Notes under the pieces: generated by a model | What the model was told of the DNA's origin: nothing | The model's database searches: none | Seen by the model: only the letters and a program-made list of their open reading frames with translations | Made by a program: the position numbers and the translations under genes | Shown: positions 17,945 to 27,581 of the stretch, one piece after another | Layout of the letters: every line of letters starts with the position of its first letter | How positions within the stretch are numbered: position 1 is the stretch's first letter | NCBI RefSeq assembly: GCF_000152785.1 | Contig: NZ_CH672414.1 | Location: forward strand, 1,924,639 to 1,988,638 | DNA from: Yoonia vestfoldensis SKA53 | GTDB lineage: Bacteria; Pseudomonadota; Alphaproteobacteria; Rhodobacterales; Rhodobacteraceae | DNA: 64,000 bases | Reading direction: 5' to 3'

Positions 17945-17983
17945 GTGACACAAATACGTTTTCTCGTCGGTCAGCAGCCATGA
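17945..17983 (+). CDS. Putative 12-codon leader ORF coupled to the response regulator
   Basis: GTG at 17945 is preceded by a near-perfect Shine-Dalgarno (AAGGGAGG, spacing 7) and opens a frame reading MTQIRFLVGQQP before TGA. The TGA overlaps the ATG of the response regulator (ATGA), and that ATG itself has no good ribosome-binding site. The arrangement implies that ribosomes load at the leader and re-initiate on the regulator. No similar peptide is known to me. Confidence 0.5.
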   Translation: MTQIRFLVGQQP

Positions 17984-18594
17984 CCCGGATACTTGTCGCT
18001 GATGACCACCGATTGATTGCGGAATCCGTCTCGCTTTCGCTGTCGATGAGCGAGGGGTTCGATGTCGAAATCTCGGATAGCCTCTCCTCGACCTTGGAAA
18101 AAATCATCTCAGAACCGCCCTATTCCATTGTCATGCTTGATCTGCGCATGCCTGGGATGGACGGGATCAACAGCATCAAAAAGGTGGTCGATGCCGCTGG
18201 TGACGCGAATGTGGTGCTGTTTTCGGCCAATGCTGACACGCATACCGTGGCACGCGCGATCGAGGTCGGTGTGCGGGGTCTTGTGCCGAAAACCCTGCCG
18301 CTTCAGTCCTTGGGCAGTGTCCTGCGGCTTATCCAGTCTGGGCAGATGTTCATACCAGCCGAAAACCGCATAACCCCCGGCGATGCCCGCGGACAATCGC
18401 TCCTGAGCGAAAGTGAATTGGCGGTCTTGCAGATGGCGGCATCTGGCATGACGAACAAGCATATCGCCAACAATCTTGATATGAACGAAGCGCGGATCAA
18501 GATGCACATGCGCACGATCTGCCGCAAGCTTGGAGCACGCAACCGCGCGCATGCGGCCATGATTGGCCGCGACATGGGAATCGTTGACCACTGA
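17980..18594 (+). CDS. LuxR/NarL-type response regulator
   Basis: 204 residues. Receiver domain 1-120: acids D8/D9, phospho-acceptor D54 (IVMLDLRMPGMDG), Ser84 in VLFSANAD, Lys in LVPKTLP. DNA-binding domain 138-200: LLSESELAVLQMAASGMTNKHIANNL and IKMHMRTICRKLGARNRAHA, a LuxR-type helix-turn-helix whose usual sequence is TVKTHV; here ARIKMHM. The cytoplasmic transcription factor probably pairs with a nearby kinase. Translation seems coupled to a 12-codon leader ORF. No downstream gene is close. Confidence 0.9.
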   Translation: MTRILVADDHRLIAESVSLSLSMSEGFDVEISDSLSSTLEKIISEPPYSIVMLDLRMPGMDGINSIKKVVDAAGDANVVLFSANADTHTVARAIEVGVRGLVPKTLPLQSLGSVLRLIQSGQMFIPAENRITPGDARGQSLLSESELAVLQMAASGMTNKHIANNLDMNEARIKMHMRTICRKLGARNRAHAAMIGRDMGIVDH

Positions 18595-19418
18595 CAAATG
18601 CTGAGATGGCGGCTTGATGGGCAAGGTATATATCCTTCGCGTGACGCCAAAAGTTCATGCAAATAACATGCCGACCGGGCAAACCGGTTCAGGCTTCAGC
18701 GTGGGGTCCATGGCGATCATGGCATATTTTCTGTGCTGTCGTGATCAGCAGCAGCCAAAGATGCGGCAGATTGCGCAATACGGCAAAGTGACAGCTGTAG
18801 CTGGCGTGGCCATGGCGGCGTGAAACGAAAAGGCACTGCATCGCGATAGATCAGGTTTGTCGCGCCGGTGCCGACTGCGAACACCTGCAGGGCATGGGGC
18901 GGTTCAATAACGCGCAAGGCGTCGAATGCGGCTCAATTGCCTCGGCACAGGTGCCGCAAAAGCAAGAGGCGACAATAGTCAGACCGGCTCACGTCATAGC
19001 CCCGCCCGCCCCGTCCAGCAATGTACCCAGTCGTCGTCGACAGCCCGGTACAACCAAGATAATATGTCAGGCGCGTGCCGCAGGGCAGCGCCACAACAGG
19101 CGGCTGCTGCACATTTTTTTATGATCGACAGCACCTTGCTGGTCCCTGACAGTTTCCGAACAAGGCACCAACGCGTATAAATTCAAGGGTGTGACAGATG
19201 AGCATATTTTTTGTTGCCTATTCAAAAGGCATGTCGGCAAAATTGGCGGGCATCTGTCAGTCTGATCTGGGGGCCTGCCGTGGCGGCACTTGCTCTATGC
19301 TCTTGTCAATCCGGACATTGCATCCGAGAGTTGCGCGTCCAAGCGTCGGATACCGGACTCAACCAATCTGAGGCATGTGCCAACAGCCCTTCCAAACAGA
19401 GGCAACAGGGAGATTATC
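18595..19418. other. Long non-coding stretch before oppA
   Basis: About 820 bases with no recognisable gene, RNA or element on either strand. Short open frames lack ribosome-binding sites and family motifs. The last part must hold the opp promoter. The stretch could be a decayed gene region; I see nothing specific. Confidence 0.4.
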
Positions 19419-21050
19419 GTGACACTCAAAACTCTACTCAAGGCTAGCAGCGCTATCGTTTTGCTGTCGGCTATCGCCGCCAATGCACAGGCAACCCACC
19501 CCGTAACAGGCGAGGCGCTGGCCGAGGTACAGACCTTTACCTATCGCGTGCTGGATGAACATTCCTCTGTCGATCCTCAGGTGGTCGAGGATGTGACTGG
19601 CGCAGAGGTCGTGCGCGACCTGTTCGAAGGTCTGATGAATCAGGATGCCGCTGGGAACCTTGTCCCCGGCGTGGCGACAGGTTTCGAAGTGTCCGAGGAC
19701 GGGCTGACTTATACTTTCACCCTGCGTGACAATGCCCGCTGGTCGAACGGAGATCCGGTGCTGGCCAGCGATTTTGTTTACGCATGGAAACGCGCCGTTG
19801 ATCCGGCACTTGCGTCCGAATACGCGTGGTTCATGGAGCTGATGTCCATCGAAAACGCCGCCGCCATCATCGCGGGCGACATGGACAAGGACGCACTGGG
19901 CGTCACAGCCCCGGATGAGAGCACCTTTGTTGTGACCCTGTCGCAGCCCCTGCCCTATTTCGCGCAGATGACGACGCATTCCACGACTTTCCCTGTGCAT
20001 CCCGCCACGGTCGAGGAACATGGCGACACCTGGACACGCCCCGAAAACATCGTGTCCAACGGGGCCTATGTGCTGCGCGAACATGTCCCGCAGGAACGTC
20101 TGGTGCGCGTGCGCAACGACATGTACTGGGACAACGAAAACACGATCATCGACGAAGTCACATCCTTGGTGATCAATGATGCCAATCAGGGCCTGACCCG
20201 CTATCTGGCAGGCGAGCTTGACCGCACCGAGGTGCCCCCGGGCCAGTATCAGCGTCTGTCTGCCGAATATCCCGATCAGGCCATCAGCATTCCGCGCCTG
20301 TGTTCCTATTATTATAACTTCAATCTGTCCGAAGGTGGGCCAGAGGCGTTGCAGGACGTGCGCGTGCGTCAGGCGATGAACCTTGCCGTGAACCGCGACG
20401 TGATCGTGAACAACGTTTTGGGTGCAGGCCAAACGGCAGCCTATAACTTTACCCCCGTGCGCACTGCTGGTTTCACCCTGCCCGATCTGCCGATTGCCGA
20501 CATGACGCAGGAAGACCGCAACGCCATGGCGGTCGCGCTGATCACCGAAGCCGGTTACGGCATTGGTGGTGAGCCGCTGAGCATCGAATTGCTGTACAAC
20601 ACGGACGAGGCGCACCGGAACATCGCCGTGGCCCTTGGCCAGATGTGGCAGCAGACGCTGGGTATCCAGACAACGCTGGCCAATCAGGAATGGCAGACTT
20701 TTTTGCAGACCCGCGGCAACCAGAACTTTGAAATGGCCCGTGGCGCATGGTGTGGTGATTACAACGAGGCATCGACCTTTCTTGATCTCGTGACCACCAA
20801 TTCGGGCTACAACGATGCGAAATATTCGAATGCAGAAGTCGATCAGCTGATGGCAGAGGCCAAGACAGCCGCAGACCCGCAGCCGAACTATACCCGCGTC
20901 GAGCAGATCATCGCCGAAGAGGTGCCGATCATCCCGATCTACCATTATGCCGACGGGTACATGTTCAACCCCGAACTGAAGGGCTGGCCTGTCGATAACG
21001 TCGAACAAAACTGGTATAGCCGCGAACTTTATAAGGTCGCTGGCGAATAG
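19419..21050 (+). CDS. oppA: Oligopeptide-binding protein OppA
   Basis: Periplasmic solute receptor of the SBP_bac_5 family, 543 residues. I choose GTG at 19419: it follows AGGGAG at good spacing and begins a proper signal peptide (MTLKTLLKASSAIVLLSAIAA, cut near NAQA). Family signatures follow: VVRDLFEGLMNQD, YTFTLRDNARWSNGDPVLASDFVYAWKRAVDP and RQAMNLAVNRDVI. Resembles E. coli OppA/MppA. First of oppABCDF; a hairpin lies between it and oppB. Confidence 0.92.
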   Translation: MTLKTLLKASSAIVLLSAIAANAQATHPVTGEALAEVQTFTYRVLDEHSSVDPQVVEDVTGAEVVRDLFEGLMNQDAAGNLVPGVATGFEVSEDGLTYTFTLRDNARWSNGDPVLASDFVYAWKRAVDPALASEYAWFMELMSIENAAAIIAGDMDKDALGVTAPDESTFVVTLSQPLPYFAQMTTHSTTFPVHPATVEEHGDTWTRPENIVSNGAYVLREHVPQERLVRVRNDMYWDNENTIIDEVTSLVINDANQGLTRYLAGELDRTEVPPGQYQRLSAEYPDQAISIPRLCSYYYNFNLSEGGPEALQDVRVRQAMNLAVNRDVIVNNVLGAGQTAAYNFTPVRTAGFTLPDLPIADMTQEDRNAMAVALITEAGYGIGGEPLSIELLYNTDEAHRNIAVALGQMWQQTLGIQTTLANQEWQTFLQTRGNQNFEMARGAWCGDYNEASTFLDLVTTNSGYNDAKYSNAEVDQLMAEAKTAADPQPNYTRVEQIIAEEVPIIPIYHYADGYMFNPELKGWPVDNVEQNWYSRELYKVAGE

Positions 21051-21069
21051 ACTGATGGTTTGAAACCTG

Positions 21070-21098
21070 ACCTGCGCCTTCCTGACGGGGGCGCAGGT
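21070..21098 (+). other. Intercistronic hairpin between oppA and oppB
   Basis: ACCTGCGCC pairs perfectly with GGCGCAGGT around an 11-base loop, followed by a moderately T-rich stretch (TGTCGTTTGTTG). Probably causes partial termination or protects the oppA message, giving more OppA than permease. Confidence 0.6.
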
Positions 21099-21124
21099 TG
21101 TCGTTTGTTGCAGCGGAGACTGCC

Positions 21125-22048
21125 ATGTTCAATTTCGTGCTAAAGCGCTTGGCGATTGCGGTCCCGACGATCCTGATCCTGATCGTCTTGTCGTTCATGC
21201 TGATGTTCGCGGCCCCCGGCGGGCCGTTCAACAGCGAACGCCCGCTGCCGCCGCAAGTGCTGGCCAATCTCGAGGCGCGTTACGGGTTGGACCAGCCTTA
21301 CTGGAAACAGATGTATGACTACATCGTCAACGTGGTCACGCGGTTCGATTTCGGCCCCTCGTTTCAATATCGCGACCGCACGGTGACGGATGTCATCATG
21401 CAGGGCTTTCCGGTGACGCTGACCTATGGGTTCTGGTCCTTCGTCGTCGCCGTAATCGTCGGTGTGTCGCTGGGCGTGGTTGCCGCGATCAAACACAACA
21501 CATGGCTGGATTACCTTGCCGTGGGCATTTCGGTCGGCGCGCAGGTGCTGCCCAATTTCGTCATGGCGCCTATTCTGGTGCTGGTCTTTACGCTGTGGCT
21601 GGGCTGGTTGCCGGGCGGCGGCTGGCAAGGCGGGCAATGGCAATATCTGATCCTGCCGGTGATCGCGCTGTCCACCAGCTACATGGCGTCGATTGCGCGG
21701 ATCACGCGGTCGTCGATGCTCGAAGTGCTGAACGCCGGTTTCATCCGCACGGCGCGAGCCAAAGGCCTGCCGACATGGCGGATCATTCTGGGCCATGCGC
21801 TCAAACCCGCCATGCTGCCAGTGCTGTCCTATCTGGGGCCTGCTTTCGTGCTGATGATCACCGGATCAGTTGTGATCGACGTCTATTTCTCGACCGGCGG
21901 GATCGGGCAGTTTTTCGTCAATTCGGCCTTTAGCCGCGATTATGCGGTCATCATGGGGATCACCATTCTGGTCGGCGTGCTGACCATCCTGTTCAACCTT
22001 GTGGTCGACGTGCTTTACGCATGGATCGACCCCAAGATCCGCTATTAG
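21125..22048 (+). CDS. oppB: Oligopeptide transporter permease OppB
   Basis: Inner-membrane permease, 307 residues, start ATG 21125 after GCGGAG. First helix LAIAVPTILILIVLSFMLMF, then the usual FNSERPLPPQ loop, and the permease signature GFIRTARAKGLPTWRIILGHALKPAMLP near residues 200-227. Forms the peptide channel with OppC. Confidence 0.93.
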   Translation: MFNFVLKRLAIAVPTILILIVLSFMLMFAAPGGPFNSERPLPPQVLANLEARYGLDQPYWKQMYDYIVNVVTRFDFGPSFQYRDRTVTDVIMQGFPVTLTYGFWSFVVAVIVGVSLGVVAAIKHNTWLDYLAVGISVGAQVLPNFVMAPILVLVFTLWLGWLPGGGWQGGQWQYLILPVIALSTSYMASIARITRSSMLEVLNAGFIRTARAKGLPTWRIILGHALKPAMLPVLSYLGPAFVLMITGSVVIDVYFSTGGIGQFFVNSAFSRDYAVIMGITILVGVLTILFNLVVDVLYAWIDPKIRY

Positions 22049-22058
22049 AGGGCGCGCG

Positions 22059-22985
22059 ATGTATCCCGACAAGACAACCGGCGCTGCTTTGGTCGATGCT
22101 GCGCATCTGGCAGAGGTGCAAGGCCGGTCGCTGTGGAAAGACGCGCGTCAGCGGTTCATGCGCAACAAGGCCGCAGTGGCCGGATTGGTCGCGCTGATCC
22201 TGATCACGCTGTTTGCCTTCTTCGGCGGGCTTCTGGCGCAGTGGAGCGCGCAGGAAATCAACTGGGTGATGATGGGCAATGTCGCGCAGGCCGGTGGGCC
22301 AAGTATAGCCAACGGTCATTATTTCGGTGTCGATGAACTGGGCCGCGATCTTTATGCGCGCACAGTGCAGGGTACGCGGATTTCGTTGCTGGTGGGTTTC
22401 GTGGGTGCCGCCATCGCAGTGATCGTTGGCACGCTTTACGGCGCGATCGCGGGCTATTTCGGCGGGCGCACTGACGGCATCATGATGCGGATTGTGGATA
22501 TCCTGATGGCGATCCCTTTCATGTTCGTGCTGATCCTGATGCTGGTGATCTTTGGCCGGTCGATCCTGATGCTGTTCATCGGGATCGGGCTGATTTCGTG
22601 GCTGGATATGTCGCGCATCGCGCGAGGCCAGACACTGACCCTGAAAAACAAGGAATTCGTCGAGGCCGCCATCGCCATCGGCGTACGCCCGATGACGATC
22701 ATCCTGCGCCATATCGTGCCGAACCTTTTGGGGCTGGTCATCGTCTATGCCACCTTGCTGGTGCCGACCATGATCATCACCGAAAGTTTCATCAGCTTTC
22801 TGGGGCTGGGCGTGCAGGAACCCGCCACATCGCTGGGCGCACTGATTTCGGCAGGTGCGGGCCAGATGCGATACGGCGTGATCTGGCAGCTGGCCTTTCC
22901 GTTATTCTTTTTCATCGTGACGCTTTTTGCGTTCTTCTTCGTGGGCGACGGGCTGCGTGACGCGCTCGACCCCAAGGACCGCTGA
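22059..22985 (+). CDS. oppC: Oligopeptide transporter permease OppC
   Basis: Second permease, 308 residues, start ATG 22059, ten bases after oppB. Shows the OppC N-terminal helix after the RNKAAVAG segment, the motif YFGVDELGRDLYARTVQGTR near residue 88, and the permease signature EFVEAAIAIGVRPMTIILRHIVPN. Ends one base before the oppD ATG. Confidence 0.93.
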   Translation: MYPDKTTGAALVDAAHLAEVQGRSLWKDARQRFMRNKAAVAGLVALILITLFAFFGGLLAQWSAQEINWVMMGNVAQAGGPSIANGHYFGVDELGRDLYARTVQGTRISLLVGFVGAAIAVIVGTLYGAIAGYFGGRTDGIMMRIVDILMAIPFMFVLILMLVIFGRSILMLFIGIGLISWLDMSRIARGQTLTLKNKEFVEAAIAIGVRPMTIILRHIVPNLLGLVIVYATLLVPTMIITESFISFLGLGVQEPATSLGALISAGAGQMRYGVIWQLAFPLFFFIVTLFAFFFVGDGLRDALDPKDR

Positions 22986-22986
22986 C

Positions 22987-23955
22987 ATGACCTTGCTGCA
23001 AACAAAAGACCTGACCGTCACCTTCCAGACCGCCGATGGCCCCGTGAACGCGGTGAACGGGGTGAATTTCAGCATCGACAAAGGCGAAACGCTGGCCATC
23101 GTCGGCGAAAGCGGGTCGGGCAAAAGCCAGACAGCCTTTGCCATCATGGGCCTGCTTGCCCGCAACGGCCAAGCGACAGGGCAGGCTTTGTTCGACGGCC
23201 AAGACCTGCTGGCGATGCCGCAAAAAGCGCTGAACACGATCCGGGCAAATGATGTCGCGATGATCTTTCAGGACCCGATGACATCGCTGAACCCCTATAT
23301 CCGCATTTCCGACCAGATGGCCGAGGTGCTGACCCTGCACAAAGGGATCAGCAAACGCGCTGCCATCGCCCAATCGGTGCGTATGCTGGATGCGGTCGGT
23401 ATCCCCGATGCAAAAGCGCGGATCAGCAGCTATCCGCATGAATTTTCCGGCGGGATGCGCCAGCGGATCATGATCGCAATGGCGCTTTTGTGCGAACCGC
23501 GCCTGTTGATCGCGGATGAACCGACCACCGCCCTTGATGTGACGGTGCAGGCGCAGATCATGCGGGTGCTGGCCGATATCCGGCGCGATTTCGGCACAGC
23601 GATGATCCTGATCACCCATGATCTGGGGATCGTCGCCGATGCTTGTGACCGGACATTGGTGCTGTATGGCGGGCAGATCATGGAAGAAGGGCCGACAGAT
23701 GATGTCTTTGCGCGTCCGTCGCATCCTTATACCGCAGGTCTGCTGCGCGCCGTGCCGCGCCTTGACCGCGACGATGACGAATTACTGACCATCGCGGGCG
23801 AACCGCCCGACATGTCGCGCCTGCCAGCGGGTTGTCCATTCTCGCCGCGCTGTGCGGCGGTGATGCCGCATTGCCCGACCGTGAAACCCGCCTTGGAAAG
23901 CTTCGACGGCACCCGTCGCCGCGCCTGCCATCTGCCAATCGAAGAGGTCGCGTGA
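22987..23955 (+). CDS. oppD: Oligopeptide transporter ATP-binding protein OppD
   Basis: ABC ATPase, 322 residues. Walker A GESGSGKS near residues 39-46, signature FSGGMRQR near 155, Walker B LLIADEPT near 175, and the OppD/F C-terminal segment with CPFSPRCAAVMPHC (a Cys cluster typical of the family). Its TGA overlaps the oppF ATG by one base. Confidence 0.94.
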   Translation: MTLLQTKDLTVTFQTADGPVNAVNGVNFSIDKGETLAIVGESGSGKSQTAFAIMGLLARNGQATGQALFDGQDLLAMPQKALNTIRANDVAMIFQDPMTSLNPYIRISDQMAEVLTLHKGISKRAAIAQSVRMLDAVGIPDAKARISSYPHEFSGGMRQRIMIAMALLCEPRLLIADEPTTALDVTVQAQIMRVLADIRRDFGTAMILITHDLGIVADACDRTLVLYGGQIMEEGPTDDVFARPSHPYTAGLLRAVPRLDRDDDELLTIAGEPPDMSRLPAGCPFSPRCAAVMPHCPTVKPALESFDGTRRRACHLPIEEVA

Positions 23956-24962
23956 TGGAACCGATCCTTTCCGTTCAAGACCTGAGCGTCACCTTCGATA
24001 TCCACCCGCAAGGCGCATGGCCCTGGACCAAGCCGCAGAAACTGCATGCCGTGAACGGCATCAGCTTTGATCTTGCCCCCGGTCAATGCCTTGGCGTTGT
24101 CGGCGAAAGTGGGTCGGGCAAATCGACCCTCGCGCGCGCCATCGTCGGCACTGTGCCATCCAGCCATGGGCGCATCATGTTCGAAGCGCATGATCTGGCG
24201 TCCATGTCCCCATCGGCGCGCCGCGTGCATCGCAAGGATGTGCAGATGATCTTTCAGGACCCGCTGGCCGCCCTGAACCCGCGCATGACGGTGGGCGATA
24301 TCATCGCCGAACCGCTGATCACGCATGAACCCAAAGTCCCCCGCGCCAAGGTTCGCCGCCGCGTGCAGGCGCTGATGGAACGCGTGGGCCTGCTGCCCAA
24401 TCTGGTGAACCGCTACCCGCACGAATTTTCCGGCGGCCAGTGCCAGCGTATCGGGATCGCGCGGGCGCTGATCCTGAAACCCAAGTTGCTGATCTGCGAT
24501 GAACCTGTGTCGGCGCTCGATGTGTCGGTGCAGGCGCAGGTGGTCAACCTTTTGCGCGAATTGCAGCGCGACATGGGGCTGTCGATGATCTTTATCGCCC
24601 ATGACCTGAGCGTGGTGAAACATGTGTCCGACAAGGTGATGGTCATGTATCTGGGCCGCACGATGGAACTGGCGGACAGCAAACCGCTGACCACCGGACC
24701 ACGCCATCCTTATAGTCAGGCACTGATCGCGTCCGTGCCGATCCCCGATCCGGTGCTGGAACGCGCGCGCAAACGGCCCGTGCTGGAAGGCGAATTGCCA
24801 TCACCCCTGCGCCCGCCTTCTGGCTGTGTGTTCCGCACGCGCTGCCCCAAGGCACAAACCATCTGCGCCGAGATCCGCCCACCGATGACCGATGCCGACA
24901 ACGGCCATATGGTCGCCTGCCATTTTGAGCAAAAGCAGGAGATGCTGGTTTTCGCGCGGTAG
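23955..24962 (+). CDS. oppF: Oligopeptide transporter ATP-binding protein OppF
   Basis: ABC ATPase, 335 residues. Walker A GESGSGKS, signature FSGGQCQRIGIARAL, Walker B LLICDEPVSALD, C-terminal VFRTRCPKAQTIC. Start ATG 23955 overlaps the oppD stop. It ends only six bases from the urtE stop on the other strand, with no terminator between. Confidence 0.94.
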   Translation: MEPILSVQDLSVTFDIHPQGAWPWTKPQKLHAVNGISFDLAPGQCLGVVGESGSGKSTLARAIVGTVPSSHGRIMFEAHDLASMSPSARRVHRKDVQMIFQDPLAALNPRMTVGDIIAEPLITHEPKVPRAKVRRRVQALMERVGLLPNLVNRYPHEFSGGQCQRIGIARALILKPKLLICDEPVSALDVSVQAQVVNLLRELQRDMGLSMIFIAHDLSVVKHVSDKVMVMYLGRTMELADSKPLTTGPRHPYSQALIASVPIPDPVLERARKRPVLEGELPSPLRPPSGCVFRTRCPKAQTICAEIRPPMTDADNGHMVACHFEQKQEMLVFAR

Positions 24963-24968
24963 CACCCG

Positions 24969-25664
24969 CTAGATCGACACCCGTTGCAGAATCGCATCCC
25001 GCGTCACGGCGCTGGCGGGTTGCGACAGCACCACCTCGCCCCGGTTCAGCACGCAGAACTGGTCGGCAAGGCTGTAGGCAAAGTCGAAATACTGCTCGAC
25101 CAGAACGATGGCGATCTCGCCCTCGTCGCGGAGCAGTTCTATCACCTTGCCGATCTGCTTGATGATATTGGGCTGGATGCCTTCGGTCGGTTCGTCCAGC
25201 AACAACACCTTTGGCCGCGCGATCAATGCGCGCGCGATCGCCAGTTGCTGCTGCTGCCCCCCCGACAAATCGCCCCCCCGCCTGTCGCGCATCTGGTGCA
25301 GGACGGGGAACAGGTCATAGATCCGGTCAGGGATCTTGTGGGCGCTGCGCGGCAGGCAGGCGAAACCGGTTTGCAGGTTTTCCGTCACCGTCAGCAGCGC
25401 AAACACCTCGCGCCCCTGCGGGACATAGGCGATGCCTGCCTGTGCGGCCTCTGCTGCGCGGGGATGATCCAGCAGCTGCCCGTCCAGCGTGATCGTGCCG
25501 CCCGAATAGGGGTGCCGCCCCGCGATGGCGCGCAAAAGACTGGTCTTGCCCACGCCGTTGGTGCCCATCACGGCGGTGACCGCACCCGCCTGCGCCTCTA
25601 ACGACACACCCCAGAGAATCTGCGACGCACCATAATGCAGCGTCAGGTTTTCGACTTTCAGCAT
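24969..25664 (-). CDS. urtE: Urea ABC transporter ATP-binding protein UrtE
   Basis: 231-residue ATPase of the branched-chain amino acid/urea class. Walker A MGTNGVGKTS, the UrtE hallmark YVPQGREVFALLTVTENLQTG, signature LSGGQQQQLAIARAL, Walker B LLLDEPTEGIQP, and VEQYFDFAYSLAD. Q at the fourth position of the LSGGQQQQ signature is usual for UrtE. Last gene of the urt operon, four bases after urtD. Confidence 0.95.
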   Translation of the reverse strand: MLKVENLTLHYGASQILWGVSLEAQAGAVTAVMGTNGVGKTSLLRAIAGRHPYSGGTITLDGQLLDHPRAAEAAQAGIAYVPQGREVFALLTVTENLQTGFACLPRSAHKIPDRIYDLFPVLHQMRDRRGGDLSGGQQQQLAIARALIARPKVLLLDEPTEGIQPNIIKQIGKVIELLRDEGEIAIVLVEQYFDFAYSLADQFCVLNRGEVVLSQPASAVTRDAILQRVSI

Positions 25665-25667
25665 TGC

Positions 25668-26405
25668 TCAGCGCCCCAGATAGACATCAATGACCTGCTG
25701 GTTCTTGGTCACATGGTCCAAGGATCCTTCGGCCAGCACCGACCCTTCGTGCAGCACGGTCACGCGGCAATCCAGACGGCGGATGAATTCCATGTCATGT
25801 TCGATCACCACCACAGCCCGCGTCTGTGCCGCACGTTTCAAAAGGTCAGTGGTGTGTTCGCGTTCCGCCGGCGTCATACCAGCGGCGGGTTCATCGACCA
25901 ACAACAAACGCGGGTCTTGTGCCAGCAGCATCCCGATTTCGAGCCATTGTTTCTGCCCATGGCTCAGATCACCTGCGCGGTGGTCAAGACGGTCGGCCAG
26001 CCCCACCTCCTCGGCCAGTTCAACGATCCGGGCTTTGTCGGCGGCTGTCGCCTTCCATGACAAGACAGCGAACGGGCCGCGTTTGTTTTTCAAAGCCATT
26101 GACAGGTTGGCGCTGACGGTCTGGTCTTCGAACACGGTGGGTTTTTGGAACTTGCGCCCGATCCCTGCTTTGGCGATCTGGCTTTCAGACAGTTTGACCA
26201 GATCGGTGGACAGCTCGCCCCACAGCACGCGGCCCGTGTCAGGGCGCGTCTTGCCGGTAACGATATCCATGAAGGTGGTCTTGCCCGCGCCATTCGGCCC
26301 GATCACGGCGCGCAATTCCGGCTCGCCAATCGCAATCGACAGGTTGTTGATCGCACGGAACCCGTCGAAGGTGACCGAAACGCCCGAGACTTCCAGCAGG
26401 GTCAT
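25668..26405 (-). CDS. urtD: Urea ABC transporter ATP-binding protein UrtD
   Basis: 245-residue ATPase. Walker A GPNGAGKTTFMDIVTGKTRPD, GIGRKFQKPTVFE, signature LSHGQKQWLEIGMLL (the LSHGQ form is typical of UrtD), Walker B LLVDEPAAGMT, and VIEHDMEFIR. Its ATG overlaps the urtC stop by four bases. Confidence 0.95.
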   Translation of the reverse strand: MTLLEVSGVSVTFDGFRAINNLSIAIGEPELRAVIGPNGAGKTTFMDIVTGKTRPDTGRVLWGELSTDLVKLSESQIAKAGIGRKFQKPTVFEDQTVSANLSMALKNKRGPFAVLSWKATAADKARIVELAEEVGLADRLDHRAGDLSHGQKQWLEIGMLLAQDPRLLLVDEPAAGMTPAEREHTTDLLKRAAQTRAVVVIEHDMEFIRRLDCRVTVLHEGSVLAEGSLDHVTKNQQVIDVYLGR

Positions 26406-27577
26406 GGTTGCCTCCTTACCAGATAGTCAAACAGCCCGCCGATGCCTTTGGGGAAAAACAGCGTGACGGCGACAAACCCCAGGCCCAGCAGCACCAACCA
26501 CCAATCGGTCCATATGATGCGGAGGGGTCCGAGTTCGATATTGGGCGCGCCGCCTCCTGTCAGCCAGCTTGACAGCAGCGACACGAAGGCAGCCCCGATC
26601 ACAGCGCCATAAAGCCGCCCCCTGCCCCCGATGGCGACCCAGACCGCCAGATAGATCGACGCAATGGGCGCGATCTGGGCGGGGTTGATGATCCCCGCCT
26701 GCGGATAATAAAGCGCGCCTGCGATCCCTGCGACGACAGCGGTGATGGTGAAGACGAACAATTTATAGGCTTCGACATTATAGCCAAGGAACCGCACCCG
26801 CGCCTCGTTATCGCGGATCGCGCGGATAACAGAGCCAAACTTGCCCGACACCACCCAAGCGAACAACACATAGCCAAGCCCCAACGCCAGCGCCGATGCC
26901 CAGAAAAACCAGACAGAAATTACCGCCTGCGGCACGTCCAGCGCGCCGGGGATGTTCTGCAACCCCGACAGCCCGTTGTTGCCGCGCAGGCCAGTGTCAT
27001 TCTGGAACAGATACAGGGACAATGCCAATGTCATCGCTTGCGTCAGGATCGAGAGATAGACCCCCGTGACCCGGCTGCGGAATGCCAGCCAGCCAAACAC
27101 CAGCGCCAGCAGCCCCGGCACCAGCACGACCAGCGCCAGCTGCGCGGGCAATGATCCGGCAAAGGTCCAGATCAGCGGCAGGTCAGAACTGCCGACAACG
27201 CCGAAAATCTGGGAGGCGACGGCTTCGGCCACTTCGGTTTCGGTCGCGGGGATCGCCCCTTGGGCCAGATTGTCACGGATCACGATTTCGGTGCGCGCAT
27301 ACATCAGCCACATGCCGATGGCGTAACCGCCCAGCCCGAAAAACGCGAAATGCCCAAGGCTCAGGATGCCGCAATAGCCCCAGACAACATCCATCGCGAT
27401 GGCGATCAGGCACAGGCACAGGGTCATGCCGAGGATCTTGACCATGTTGGTGGACATCACGCCCGCGCCCATGCCTTCCGACAGGATTGTCACGATCACG
27501 GTGAACAGACCGAGCAGCCCCATGAACCACAGAACCGACGGATTATCGCGCAGAAAGCTGCGGTTTGGCGTTGTCAT
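26402..27577 (-). CDS. urtC: Urea ABC transporter permease UrtC
   Basis: LivM-type membrane permease, 391 residues, start ATG 27577 four bases after the urtB stop. Signatures: DVVWGYCGILSLGHFAFFGLGGYAIG near residues 65-90 and SVIRAIRDNEARVRFLGYNVEAYKL in the second half. A periplasmic insertion around residues 95-145 is usual for UrtC. Confidence 0.93.
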   Translation of the reverse strand: MTTPNRSFLRDNPSVLWFMGLLGLFTVIVTILSEGMGAGVMSTNMVKILGMTLCLCLIAIAMDVVWGYCGILSLGHFAFFGLGGYAIGMWLMYARTEIVIRDNLAQGAIPATETEVAEAVASQIFGVVGSSDLPLIWTFAGSLPAQLALVVLVPGLLALVFGWLAFRSRVTGVYLSILTQAMTLALSLYLFQNDTGLRGNNGLSGLQNIPGALDVPQAVISVWFFWASALALGLGYVLFAWVVSGKFGSVIRAIRDNEARVRFLGYNVEAYKLFVFTITAVVAGIAGALYYPQAGIINPAQIAPIASIYLAVWVAIGGRGRLYGAVIGAAFVSLLSSWLTGGGAPNIELGPLRIIWTDWWLVLLGLGFVAVTLFFPKGIGGLFDYLVRRQP

Positions 27578-27581
27578 GGCA

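Noticed and set aside
18595..19418. Pseudogene or insertion-sequence remnant before oppA
   Set aside because: No transposase-like or other protein pattern and no terminal repeats could be recognised.
19434..21008. 524-codon minus-strand frame across oppA
   Set aside because: Lies entirely antisense to oppA, which has a full set of family signatures.
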